From the NCBI GenBank assembly GCA_964036045.1, contig OZ038393.1, positions 49,778,429-49,842,428 of the forward strand: a DNA stretch of 64,000 nucleotides, written 5' to 3'. This DNA is from Eutreptiella sp. 'Long Island Sound 2002'. Lineage: Eukaryota; Euglenozoa; Euglenophyceae; Eutreptiales; Eutreptiaceae. The translations under genes were made by a program, and so were the position numbers. The notes below the pieces were generated by a model that had not been told where the DNA came from, made no database searches, and saw only the letters and a program-made list of their open reading frames with translations. This document shows, piece after piece, positions 46,518 to 56,734 of the stretch; within the stretch, counting starts at the first letter, position 1; every line of letters starts with the position of its first letter.

Positions 46518-46528
46518 AAGGAGGGAGG
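46518..46528 (+). other. Polypurine tract, element D
   Basis: AAGGAGGGAGG directly before the 3' LTR, the expected plus-strand primer. Confidence 0.85.
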
Positions 46529-47923
46529 TGAAGCGGTACCCAGAACCTATGGCCCATGGCCCGGAGGCCTGTGAGCCGTCACACCCGTTATGGCCCATGG
46601 CCCAGAGGCCTGCGAGCCGTCACACCCGTGCGGAAGCCGTTGACACCGGCTATCCCTGTTCTCTAACCCGTGAAATCTGGAATCCGATTTCTAACCAATA
46701 AATCGATGTAGAATTACCGTGATTTTATTGTCTTGATCGATTTTCGGTGAGAAATCGGTGAAATACCCGATTTCTACCGCGATTTCTAATTGTCGTGAAA
46801 TCGCCGCCTGATGTCGCCTGTTCGCGCGCCTTCGTCGCTTCTCCGTGGCGAGTTTTGTGATTGAGGTTTCTCGAGTACCTGTGAGGTTCTAAGAGAACTT
46901 AAGGGCTGAATCTAGAGGGTATTTTATGAACTTTCATCTGGTGTATTCACCAGAATTTTTCGCCGTTGCGTTTTCGAGAAAATCAGCGCGCAAGGCTTTC
47001 CGTCGATCGTGCGAACTCATGCTTCTCAAGGACCAAGAGTTCGCACGGAAGCCTACGTCTCCCCCCTATGTCTTTCATCCATGCCCCTTTCACGCGGGCA
47101 TATCATCTTGCTTAGGGAAGCGGGCCATGGCGGTGTTTTAGGCAGCCTATGGGTCTCGCAAGCCCAAGTCGTTTGCGTGCGCAAACGCTAACTTTGTGGC
47201 CTTGTGAGCATGAACGTTAATGACCAAACACAATGCTCACAAGACCAAAAGCCCGAGGCCATTTTCGTTTAACGAGCCAACTCAACGATGGCTCCACGCA
47301 ATTCAATGCGTACCAAAACTCTATTTTCAAAAGAGGGCAAGTTTTGGTCGAAAATTAGGCCAAAATGGCCAAACCCCCGAGGCTCGTACTCGAAGCCTAT
47401 GGGGAGTTGAGCCTCGAACCAAGGCAATATGTAAAGTAGAGACCAGGAAGGACATCCTGGATGGCTTGGTTGATTTTTACAACCTTGTCTTCTATTTTAT
47501 ATAATTTCGCCTTGTGAGCACGCGTGCCACATTGCCTCTTTGCACACGCGCTCATATGCAAGCACTAATGACACGAGTGGGCGGAGACAATCTAACCATA
47601 GGGTGCATATTTGAAAGCACCTACTATGGGCCTACTCCAAAAGTGTTTACTCATATTTTTGCTCCTCAAGGTCCCAAGGATATGTTCATGCCAATATCGC
47701 CGATATATGCACTTTTTCCCATAAATAGTGTGCTTCAAGGATTGAGGTGTTAAAAATGCTTTCATTGTGCTTTGAACCGCAACCCTTGTCGCAAAAGGGA
47801 AGCAAAGCTTCGGTTTACATCCATGCAAAAGCCCGAGGCTCCCTTCTCTTGCGATACGGAGATACGATATTTGGAGGGACCGCTTTTGGGTGAATTTTGG
47901 CCGTTTTGCCCAAAATGGCCACA
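46529..47923 (+). repeat. 3' LTR of element D (1395 bp, probably clipped at the right)
   Basis: Matches 32442-33836 closely. It carries AATAAA near 46697. It ends in GGCCACA before gag sequence of B resumes with ATGACGGCAACG. Confidence 0.9.
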
Positions 47924-48018
47924 ATGACGGCAACGCTAAGAAGAGAAGCCATTTCATGAGGATGGCCCGCAAATTGCGGAACAAGGCGTTCGAGGTGACC
48001 TGTCCCGCGGAGTTCTGA
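47924..48018 (+). pseudogene. gag: Element B gag C-terminus (after D)
   Basis: Encodes the basic tail ending in the PAEF motif and the TGA stop at 48016-48018, collinear with A. It belongs with 30055-32441; 13-14 bases present in A are missing at the D junction. Confidence 0.88.
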
Positions 48019-48021
48019 CGG
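48016..48021 (+). promoter_or_regulatory. Candidate readthrough stop (UGA-CGG) between gag and protease, element B
   Basis: Identical to A: PAEF-UGA-CGG, then the same frame open into the protease. This conservation between two separately decayed copies supports its being an original property of the family. Confidence 0.6.
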
Positions 48022-49590
48022 AGACGCTCCGGTGGGGCCCTGGACTTGGTGTTCTGGGTACGTATCCGACTAGGGGGACGCGAAAACCTGGGGGTATTGG
48101 ATACTGGAGCCACCATATCTATAGTGGCCAAGAAAACGTTACCTTCTGGGGGCCTGAAGAACACCCTGACCACCGCGGCGATACGAATGGGGGACGGACA
48201 TGTGGTGCACAGCTGCGGGGACTGTGAAGTTGAGGTACCTATGGGCTTTCGAACTATCGCCCAGTGGTTCTATGTGATGGACACTGAGGCCTTCGACTTT
48301 GTATTGGGGACTGACTTCTTCGTGCAGTACTCCCAGATACAATCCCTGACGCTGCAAGCGCCCTACCTCCTCTACGTGGACCACGGTAGTGGCAGAGAGT
48401 CTGTGCCACTGGAGCAGTCGGAACACACCTCGAGCTACCTGAGGGTATCGAAGGAGGAATCCTCGAACATGATGGCGGCCTCCAAAACTGAGGACTATCA
48501 ACTAGTGGGGGAAGTCCTAGAGCAACGTCTGAAGGAGTTGGGTTACTCTAGAGACGACCTGAGTGTGGAGTTGTTCGCCAGCGACAAGCAACATGTACTG
48601 GACCTTTCCCGCAGCAAGGGGAAGAACTGCAGCTACAAATTTTACTGGCCCTCATTCGGGATGGCCTACGGGAACCCCAGGTTCAGTAAATTGGGGAAGG
48701 TCTGGTCCAAGGTGGCCTTGGAACGTTCCCGTATGGTTCTGTGTTCCCCCGATTGGGGAGCCCATGGGGGCAACGAGTACTGGCGAAACCTCCTGGACAG
48801 GCTGACTATCAGCTCTGTTTGGTTACCTGATGAGGCCATCTACGTGCCTCTGGGGCGTAAGACGCCTATTGGGAAACCGGGATGGGGGAGTATGCTCAGC
48901 GTGGTGGACGGAGGTCTTGCCTCCATCCCCTGGGAGGACCTGGACTCGACTCTGGTCCAGGCTATACAATGAGAAAGCGATGGACTCACCTTGGGTGACT
49001 TGAAGGATCGACTACGACCCCAAGATGCTATTGAGAGTATACCCGGAGGAGATGAATACGTCGTGACTAACGCGAACGCCCCCGATTATCCCTGTCATGT
49101 ACCCGTTCCTGATGGAGTCTCTGAGTGTGGACTATCTGAGCTACCTAGCTCTATCCACTCAGATGACGAAACTGCGCACGACGCCTTCTTCGTGCAGACC
49201 TGTGTGGAGGAAGTGGAGAACGCCGAGTACGTCGGCCTACTGAAACCCCTACTCTCCATGAGGGTGGAAGACCCCGTGGACGAAGAGCTGGAACCCCAAT
49301 CCAGGCTAAGGGAGTATGTGGACTCCAAGAGGAAGTCAGTGGCGAAAAAGCTATGCTACGCTAAGCCTAGCCGCAGCTCATGGCCACTGAAGCAAGGACG
49401 TATGGGAGATCTAACCCAACTGAAGGAGGACCTCGAACAGAAGATCACCACCTGGCAAAGGGAGGTAGATCTTAAGCTCATGAAGAGCGTGTGGGGTGCC
49501 CATTTGAGGACCCCAGAGGAGGACGACCTCTCGGAAGAATGTGTATGTGAACCCCCTTGAGCGTGCCTATGTTGCTATCGTCCACCGGAG
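48019..49590 (+). pseudogene. Element B protease plus linker domain
   Basis: Active site LDTGATISIV (about 48095), FVLGTDFF lobe at 48298, then the extra domain with ELFAS (48568), GNPRFSKL and SPDW. A TGA at 48970 replaces CGA of A; TGA at 49558 follows. A linker of acidic and basic residues leads into reverse transcriptase in the same frame. It would process Gag-Pol. Confidence 0.85.
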
Positions 49591-51385
49591 ATGGTTGAAC
49601 TAGACCTACTATATGCCTACCAAGGGTTGAAGGATACTACCAAGGGCGAAGAGTCGGTGAAGGATCACCTCCCGACGTCTATTACGCAGGGGGCAAGCAA
49701 CTTACACTCTGACAAGGACATGGAGGACAAGATCAAGCTATTGGACCCGCGGGTGCAGACGCTTATAAGGACCTATCTGGAGGTGTTCAGGGAACTACTA
49801 CCCCCAGCCTCATGTGACAAGCTGGTACAGATGGACCTCAAGCTGAAACCCGAGTTCGTGGGTCACAAGATCCGGAGGAGACCCTATCCGGCTACTAACG
49901 AGCAGGCCGACGAGATTGAGCGACAGATACAAGAATGTATCAACGCTGGCCTAGTCCTGGAGTACAAGGACGGGGACTACCCCCAACACTGCAGCCCCTG
50001 TTTCCTGGTGGCTAAAGCTGGGTCTACAGCCGAACGGCTGGTAGTGGACTACGGAGAGCTGAACAAGAAAACGCTGAACCACTCAGGGTTCATTCCTAAC
50101 ATGGAGTGTACCCTTGAGAAGATAGCCTCCTGTCGCTACAAGACCAGGATGGACAGGAGGAGCGGATTCTGGCAGGTGGACCTGACGCCCAACGCTCAGG
50201 AGCTACTAGCCTTCATCACCCCTCAGGGGAGGGTGTTCAAGTGGAAGGTCATGCCGTTTGGCGTGGCCAACGCACCCGCTCCATTGCAAGAGCTGATGAA
50301 CAAGATCTTGTCCATCCTACGAAGGACACCTAAGGTGCAGGAACTCATATCCCGTGGGGCCCAGATGGAAGCACACATCGATGATGTATGTCTCGGGACC
50401 AATACCCAGGAGGATCACCTAATCCTCTTGGGTGAGTTCTTTGCGGTCTGCCAAGAGAACCACACACGACTCAAGCTGGAGAAGTGCGAGTTCATGCAGG
50501 AGACCATGCAGTACCTGGGGTTTGACGTTGGCTATGGGTGGTGGACCCCAGCCGCCTCTAAGGCCAAACCCCTGATGGACGCTAAGGTACGACACGAAGA
50601 CCCCAAGAAAGGACTTCATGATTTGCGCAGTTTCATTGGGGCGTACAAATTGCCGCCATATCAAAAACTTCACCTGCACCAGCGCCATTCTGACGGACTT
50701 GATCAAGAAGAGAACTACTCGGCGCTGGGGCCCACAAGAGCAACAAGCGTTTGACGAGCTCAAAGACAAGGTGGCCAACGCTAAGTGCTTGGACGTGCCT
50801 AGGGCACAAGGGGAGATTATCCTGGTGACCGACGCCAGCAATGTGGGCGGTGGTGGAACGTTGTTCCAATGGCAAGCACTAGAGAAGGAGGATTTCGACT
50901 CGGCCATTTCCCGATGGGGGACGGAAGGTCTCAACCGAGATGGAACTCTCAAGCACAGTTACCCTGACGACAAGTGGGTCCTAGTACCTCTGGGCCAGTG
51001 GAACTGGAAATGGATCCAGGCCAGGGGGAACTACTCCACCTATGAGCAGGAATTGCTCGCGGGTATGCTGGTGCTATCCTCCCGAGCACGACTTTAGGGG
51101 AGTAACCCTGTGGTCTGGCTGTGCGACCAAGAGCCGGTCCGCACTTTCCACAAGGGTCCCCCACCTGAGAAGGCCAAGCTACGGCGCTGGTGGACCTACC
51201 TCAGTCAACTACGGCTGACGGTACACCATATCCAGGGAATGAAGAACGAGTGTGCAGACTACATCAGCCGCAACAACTTCGACGCCCTGATTGGTGCCCG
51301 GTCTGAAGCGGTGGCTGAGGAGGCATTCAGCCGTATGGACGTCCACTTGGACCTCAACATGACGATGATACGCCCCCTGGATTGA
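49591..51385 (+). pseudogene. Element B reverse transcriptase-RNase H, frameshifted
   Basis: RT: RLVVDYGELNKKT, MDRRSGFWQVDL, MPFGVANAPAPLQ, AHIDDV with catalytic pair at 50380-50385. One-base frameshift near 50640 separates it from RNase H (LVTDASNVGGGG, STYEQELLAG, WLCDQEPV, IQGMKNECADYISR), whose frame runs from about 50660. A TAG at 51095-51097 and TGA at 51383-51385 interrupt it. Catalytic residues of both domains are retained. Confidence 0.88.
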
Positions 51386-52687
51386 GTCCAACAATCGGAG
51401 TACCTGAAGGAGTTTGGGGATATCTACAAGCGTCTGGAGAAACGCCTTGAACCCCTCCTGGTCAACCAAGATCAGTGGAAGAGGGACAAGAGCTACCTCT
51501 GGCACGAGGACCACATTGTGGTACCCAGTGACAGAGTCCGGGCGCTGCTGAACTGGACCCATGAGTCCAGCGGTCATGTGAGTGCCGACCGTACCCTAAG
51601 GCTATTCAAGCAATGGTTCCACACTACGTGGACGGACAACCAACTGCGGAAAACCCTCCAGCCTATCGTGGACAAGTGCCTTTGCAGGTCCTGCAAACCA
51701 GGGGATATCAGGGACAGAGGTCTCTACTCGACCCTGCCCATCCCTCACTGTGCTAACAGTGTTCTATACGGGGACTACACGGAGATGCCGAAGTTTGGGG
51801 GCTATGACTTCGCCCTCGTGGTAACCTGTGGGTTGACCAGGTTTACCAGAGTATTCCCATGTACCAAGCACATTACCGGAGAGGAGACTATCAAGATACT
51901 CCTGGAGGAGTGGTTTTGTGTCTATGGGGCGCCTAAGGAGATCAACTCCGATGAGGACGTACGAGTACGCTCAGATACCGGCTGGTACAAGAGGGTCCTG
52001 AGATCCCTCAATGTCCAGGTGTCTACGGGGATCCCCTACTCTCACAGGAGAAACCCCCTATGTGAGCGACAGATTCGTGTCCTCAAGGAGAATGTAAGGA
52101 TATGGTGCAAAACTGAACGCACCAGAGACTGGGTGAGACTACTCCCCGTCATATCCTTGATGATGAACTCCCAAGAGAGTTCAGCTACTGGCTACTCGCC
52201 CCATGAGCTATTCCTAGGGCACCCGTCATGGTTCCTACATGCCCCCTGTCCGGAGGACACCCATTCTTCCCCGGGTGAATGGGTCCAAGAGCAACAAGCG
52301 AAGGTGGACAAGGCCAAGGCTATGCTCCAGAGAGTAAGGGAGCGTCAGGGGAACAAGAAGAACAACCACCGAGTACCAGCCACCTACCAAGAGGGGGACT
52401 GGGTGCTGGTGCACCACAGTCGACTACCCGCCTGGCCACACTCCACCAGCGATGACCCATACTTCGGGCCCTACAAGATTCTATGAGTGGATGGACACCG
52501 TATCACTGTGCGGTGTTCTCCCCGTCTAGGGGGGACCCTGGTGTGCGCTGCTCAACATCTGAAGTGGTACTATGATCCTGAAGACCTCTGTGGGGAAAAG
52601 TGGGAGCTTAACGACGAGGAAATCGCCGCCCTAGACCTACAAGGGGCTGCCAGCCCTATGGAAGTTGAAGGGGAACTCCCAACATGA
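51386..52687 (+). pseudogene. Element B integrase
   Basis: Finger WTHESSGH and CLCRSC, core with YGDYTEMP, INSDED and NPLCERQIRVLKENV (D, D and E present). A GPY/F-like segment (EGDWVLVHHSRL, DPYFGPYKIL) follows and is interrupted by TGA at 52484-52486, where KIL-stop-VDG fits a mutated Trp codon. The frame ends at TGA 52685, overlapping the chromodomain start. Confidence 0.88.
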
Positions 52688-52944
52688 ACGCCGAGGAGAT
52701 GGCTAAGGAGGGCTTCTACCTGGTGAAGTCTGTCCTACGCCACCGCTATCGCCAGGGTTGGCGCTTCCTCACCTTCTGGGAAGGGTTTGGGGTCGAAGAG
52801 GCCACCTGGGAGCATTTTTCTGCGTTTGTTCTACCTGAGGGACGCCTGAACTCAGTTCTGGTTGACTACTTGTCCCAGAACAACCTTGGTGAGTTGCTGA
52901 GGCTCGCTGAGATGCTTACCTTCAAGACTAAAGCTAGGGACTGA
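52684..52944 (+). CDS. Element B chromodomain ORF, ATGA overlap with pol
   Basis: 86 codons. Shape Y.VKSVL.HR...GW.FL.FWEGFG.EEATWEHFSAF is chromodomain-like (Y, W and TWE positions). The ATG overlaps the pol stop as ATGA, and the ORF is in a different frame from integrase. In D and F2 the chromodomain is fused to integrase. Either an old frameshift separated it or it is expressed by termination-reinitiation. There is no other start nearby. Confidence 0.7.
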   Translation: MNAEEMAKEGFYLVKSVLRHRYRQGWRFLTFWEGFGVEEATWEHFSAFVLPEGRLNSVLVDYLSQNNLGELLRLAEMLTFKTKARD

Positions 52945-55189
52945 ACCTTACCTTTACCTGCCTAAGCGTATGTGTGAGTGTGCTATTCCTAAGGTCCTGA
53001 GAGCAAGCCGCAGAAGTGGTGTCCTAATTATACCCAAGTCTGCCCGCTTGCTAAACCTGGAGGGTTCTCTTATTGATGCCGAGGGGTGCGCCCCGGGTCT
53101 CCCCTCCCCTAAGCGCCCAATTTCTGTGCTGGCGCAAAACCTTGCGGGAATACCCAGCGTACTAATCCAGGTATTGTTTTCCCTACCTATCTGTCTACTA
53201 AAGGGAGGGGTGGCCAAAAGCTATGAAGGCATGAAAACGCCATTTTGCTAAGTGGCCAAAACGCTGACCTAACCACTGCCACTGCCCACCAACCCTGCTA
53301 AAATTGCAGGAAACGGGTGGGACAGTGACACACGCACTACAGGTCCTACACACACTACAGTGGCACCATCCTGGTGGGCGAGTGCTACTGCAACTGGCTT
53401 AAGCCCCCACACAGGACTACCACTCCTACACGCACGCTCTACTGGGTGGTGTTGATGATGAGGTCAAGAGCCCAAGCGGCTCACCTGTGAGAATACAAGA
53501 AAACACAGAGCTACTAAGCGTCTGTGGCCTAACAGGGACGCCACAACGTGTTTCCCTGCTAGGGCTTGGAGGGAAGGAGTGCTCTTGAGGTGTGCACAGC
53601 GCACATGTCAATGAAGTCGGACTCCTGGCCCTGCCACAGGCAGAGGCAGAGTTGTTTGTACTTGTGATCAGCGCCCTTGTTCAGCAGGGCAGGAAAAGAA
53701 AAACGAACGCTGCTGCACCACTTCACCCTACCTTCCCACCTGTAAAGCAAAGGCCAATGAAGGGATGTTTGCGGCGGAGGAACCAAGCCACACTCCACAT
53801 ATTATACGCTTCTCAGTGTGACCTATAATACGCTGTCCTCAAACACCCCTGTCAAGCAAGCAAGCGTTAAGAGACTCCTCGGGTTCTCTTAAAGAAATTT
53901 CCAAGGAGCCCCTGGGTAACCTAAACAAGGTTTACCGCGCGCATTTCGCATGGCCTACCCTTTAATGCGTGCGTGAATGCACGAGCATGCACGAGTGGAC
54001 GCTCTGCCTTTGGCAAACTTTCTAATCTTACACATCATCACGAACTCCAGCAGGGGGTGGCCCCACCTGGGCTTACCTACCTTACTCACCGCTGGAGAGT
54101 GAAGCAAGGTGAAGGGAAAACGAGACACAAGCGAGAAACGACGCTATGCATATGTGTGTATGTCTAATCACCCTGGACTTACCTCTAATTGTCTGCAATC
54201 TCTCTAATCTATTCTCTATCGTGTTTTATCGTACTACCAGGCTTGAAGACGACAACACATGGCAAGCATTGTGCGTCATGCAAGCAGAACGAGCACACCT
54301 GCAGTTTATACCTGATTCATTGAAGTCATATTCTTTTTTTTTCGAACTCTTGATTTCTGGTTGTTTCTGGCAATATGCGTGGAATCTTTAATTACGTCCA
54401 TTTATGTGTGCCTCGTCATTTTCTTGTTTACGTGAGACATAAGTTTATCATCTGTTTATTTCTTTCTTTTCCGGCGCTTCGCTAGGAGCCGCTCCTGCGC
54501 GCCGCCTTTTTCTGAGTAAGAATTTCTTGATTTAAAAAATCAAGAGATGACTACAAATTTTCTAAAAATGTGCATCTGATGCACAATTGAATTCTGTCCA
54601 GGTGTGTGCCTTCAGAAACATTCTAGGCCGTCATTTGACGGATTTAGGTGTTGTCGCTTCGCGCTTGCGGGGATTCGTCCCTCATTCTCCCATTCCTCTG
54701 TTGTACAGACCTCCTCGCAGAGCCTCGTTGAGTAGGCCGCTGTTCTGGCCGAAAAGCAGCAGCAGGGGACTGAAACCAGAACCAAGACCCCTCCAAGGGG
54801 CAATTCTAATCCAATCAGCGCACCCTCGCCCCAGTACCAGGACAGGTGTCTCCAACAGGTTACTTGAGAGTTGGGTCGAGTGTCCTATGAGAGTCTGGCG
54901 TTTGGTTGTGTTACGCTGCAGCTTGGAGGGAGGGATGCTCATGCAAATGGTCTTGGCATGCCCTGCACTAACCCCACCAAGCCACAGGAACCCCGGCAGC
55001 GCCAAGAGCGCTGAGTTTTCTGTTGGAGATTGTCATCAACAATGCAGCAAGAGTCGCTGGCCATGGTAAAGCGCTCTTTTCCAGTGTTGGGGAAGGTATA
55101 GGTGTTTTAAAGTAGGTGTGGAAACCAAGGAAAGGCCAAGAAAAAATCCCTTTTTCCTGAAAATGCGACAGTGGTGGCCACGACAGCAC
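52945..55189 (+). other. Element B 3' UTR
   Basis: 2.2 kb, no domain found. Its first half is collinear with 6280-7500. A strong hairpin lies at 54525-54545. Short open frames are not supported by the other copy. Confidence 0.65.
54525..54545 (+). other. 9-bp perfect hairpin in B 3' UTR
   Basis: TCTTGATTT-AAA-AAATCAAGA: 9-bp stem, 3-base loop. It may be an RNA processing or stability element; I see no homologue in the other copies. Confidence 0.55.
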
Positions 55190-55197
55190 AAGGGGGG
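55190..55197 (+). other. Polypurine tract, element B
   Basis: AAGGGGGG directly before the 3' LTR AGTAAG. It confirms the LTR start. Confidence 0.85.
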
Positions 55198-55987
55198 AGT
55201 AAGAAAAAGTGCTTTTCCAATGCTTTAGGGTATACTTTAGTTGTATTAGAGGTGCTCTAAGCACTCATGCAATTTTATCTTAGTATTGGCCCAACCAAAA
55301 TGGGTGATAACACATTTTGACCTATGAGCACAAACACTAAATCAGGATGTGGTGTGGACCGCTTTATCCCCAAGCTATAGGCATTAAAACATCTTTTTCT
55401 GGGTTGCTGAGGCACTGATATACTGAGGGAAGAGCCTATGAATTTATCTATGTTTTCTCATGAATTCTTAGCTATCCTAGTGGTATGCACCCTAGGGGGC
55501 TGGGGCACCTCTTTTTGAGAGGTCCTGGGTTCAATACCCAGTCAGCTAAGTAGGAATATCCCATGTGACATGGCAGTTACCTCAGCGCCACAAGCCATGC
55601 CACCTCAGCACCTATGGGACCCAAAAATAAAGAGTGCACATCTCTAGAATGCACTCTGGATGAGAGTGAGCCCTTGGGGCAGTTTTCCAATCAGTTTTTC
55701 TCAAACATGTAAAATATTTCATCCTGAGTTGCATTGTATGCTAATTGCTGTGGTGTATTGTGGATAGTTGTCTTTATCTAGCTCTTTGTGACTGCAGTCC
55801 TTCATGTTTTGATCCTGTTTATCTTCTACTTGCTTATCTTCGGCTTGGGTTATCCTGGATTGGTTGTATTTCAAACAAATAAAACATTTTCCTCATCAAA
55901 AACAAGCAGCAGGAAACTCTACACCAGCAGCAAGCAGCAGGAGAGGCACAACAAACACATGGTGTTGAAATCACTATAAAACTTTCT
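55198..55987 (+). repeat. 3' LTR of element B (790 bp)
   Basis: Aligns with 29159-29954; ends CTTTCT before TGGTG. Contains the tRNA-like segment (55469-55549) with a fully paired anticodon-like arm and AATAAA at 55878-55883. Confidence 0.92.
55469..55549 (+). other. tRNA-like segment inside 3' LTR of B
   Basis: The cleanest copy: 5-bp anticodon-like stem ACCTC/GAGGT with loop TTTTTGA, 5-bp T stem CTGGG/CCCAG with loop TTCAATA, A-box and B-box-like motifs about 56 bases apart. The one-base variable region argues against a mature tRNA. Confidence 0.55.
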
Positions 55988-55992
55988 TGGTG
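55988..55992. repeat. Target-site duplication of element B, right (TGGTG)
   Basis: Matches 29154-29158. The LINE coding frame reads on through it. Confidence 0.85.
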
Positions 55993-56700
55993 TCGCCGGA
56001 GCGGACTGCTGGGTGGTCGTGTAGTTGGACCTCTGTTCCAGCTATCAGGCTTGCCGAGGACCGGAGCGCCGTCACATGTTCCCTGAGCAACGCCGGGCCT
56101 CCGCGCTGGTGTACCACCAGGTGTCCCGTGTCCTCCGGCTGGTCCTCAAGCGCGTGCACTGCCATTTGTGGGTCGTGCGGCACCTCCGTAACTACCAGCA
56201 GGGCGGTGCCGCGGGGGAGCCCACGGGGCCTGGGCTGGCCCGCCCCCACCTGCACTATCACCCACTCAGCCTGGAGCTGTGCTTGTTCCGTGGCTTGGGC
56301 GCACTGGTTGTCTGTAGTCACCAACCATACCGGCGTCGGCGTGTGGGGCCGTGGGCACAGAGGCTCGGGCCACGCCACATCCGCGTTAGGTTCCTGGTGC
56401 TCACCGTCCGCGAGTACGTCATGGAAGATGTACAGGAGGGCCGCTGCTGCGTGGTATGCCGCCCCCTGCGTTGGGGGGGATAGACTGCCCCGACGGCGGT
56501 AGCCCCCAACGTGAAGGTGCAGGCCGCCAGGGGTCACCCGTTGGCCATCGTGGGCGTCCTGCTTAGCCCTCGTGGGGTGGACGAGCCTCAGGCGGGGGTC
56601 CCCTGTGCCGTTGGTGTGGAAAAGGTGGACGAAGCGTCGCGCCACCCGGGCTGGTCGGTGGGCTCGTGCTGGCGGCGGCAGTAGTGGAGGTGTTCATCGG
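55988..56700 (-). pseudogene. LINE post-RT segment (continues at 29158)
   Basis: Follows RT after a frameshift near 56700. Contains VWLVTTDNQCAQATEQAQLQ and a VQVGAGQPRPRG stretch; a weak resemblance to an RNase H fold is possible but key residues are not clear. It runs in frame into the zf-RVT segment once B is removed. Confidence 0.55.
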
Positions 56701-56734
56701 CGCACTGGTTGATGCATTCCCGCACTGCTGTGGG

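Larger units (their letters stand above)
32442..47923 (+). mobile_element. Element D: chromovirus (Ty3/gypsy) nested in gag of B
   Basis: LTRs at 32442-33836 and 46529-47923, leader, one long gag-pol frame (35735-45031), 3' UTR and polypurine tract. Relative to A, 13-14 bases of the host gag are missing at the right junction and no target duplication is visible, so the right end probably suffered a small deletion that also removed the tip of the 3' LTR. Gag-pol has five internal stop codons but no frameshift over 9.3 kb. Confidence 0.92.
29159..55987 (+). mobile_element. Element B: full Ty3/gypsy LTR retrotransposon (A family), host of element D
   Basis: 5' LTR, primer site, gag, protease, reverse transcriptase-RNase H, integrase, chromodomain, 3' UTR, polypurine tract and 3' LTR in order on the plus strand, with a 5-bp duplication of the LINE target. 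Without the 15.5-kb element D nested in gag it is about 11.3 kb. Coding is broken by frameshifts in gag and pol and several nonsense codons. Gag tail-stop-protease arrangement is as in A and E. Confidence 0.92.

Noticed and set aside
55469-55549. Genuine tRNA-Lys gene
   Set aside because: One-base variable region, poor acceptor pairing and non-standard D arm; called tRNA-like only.
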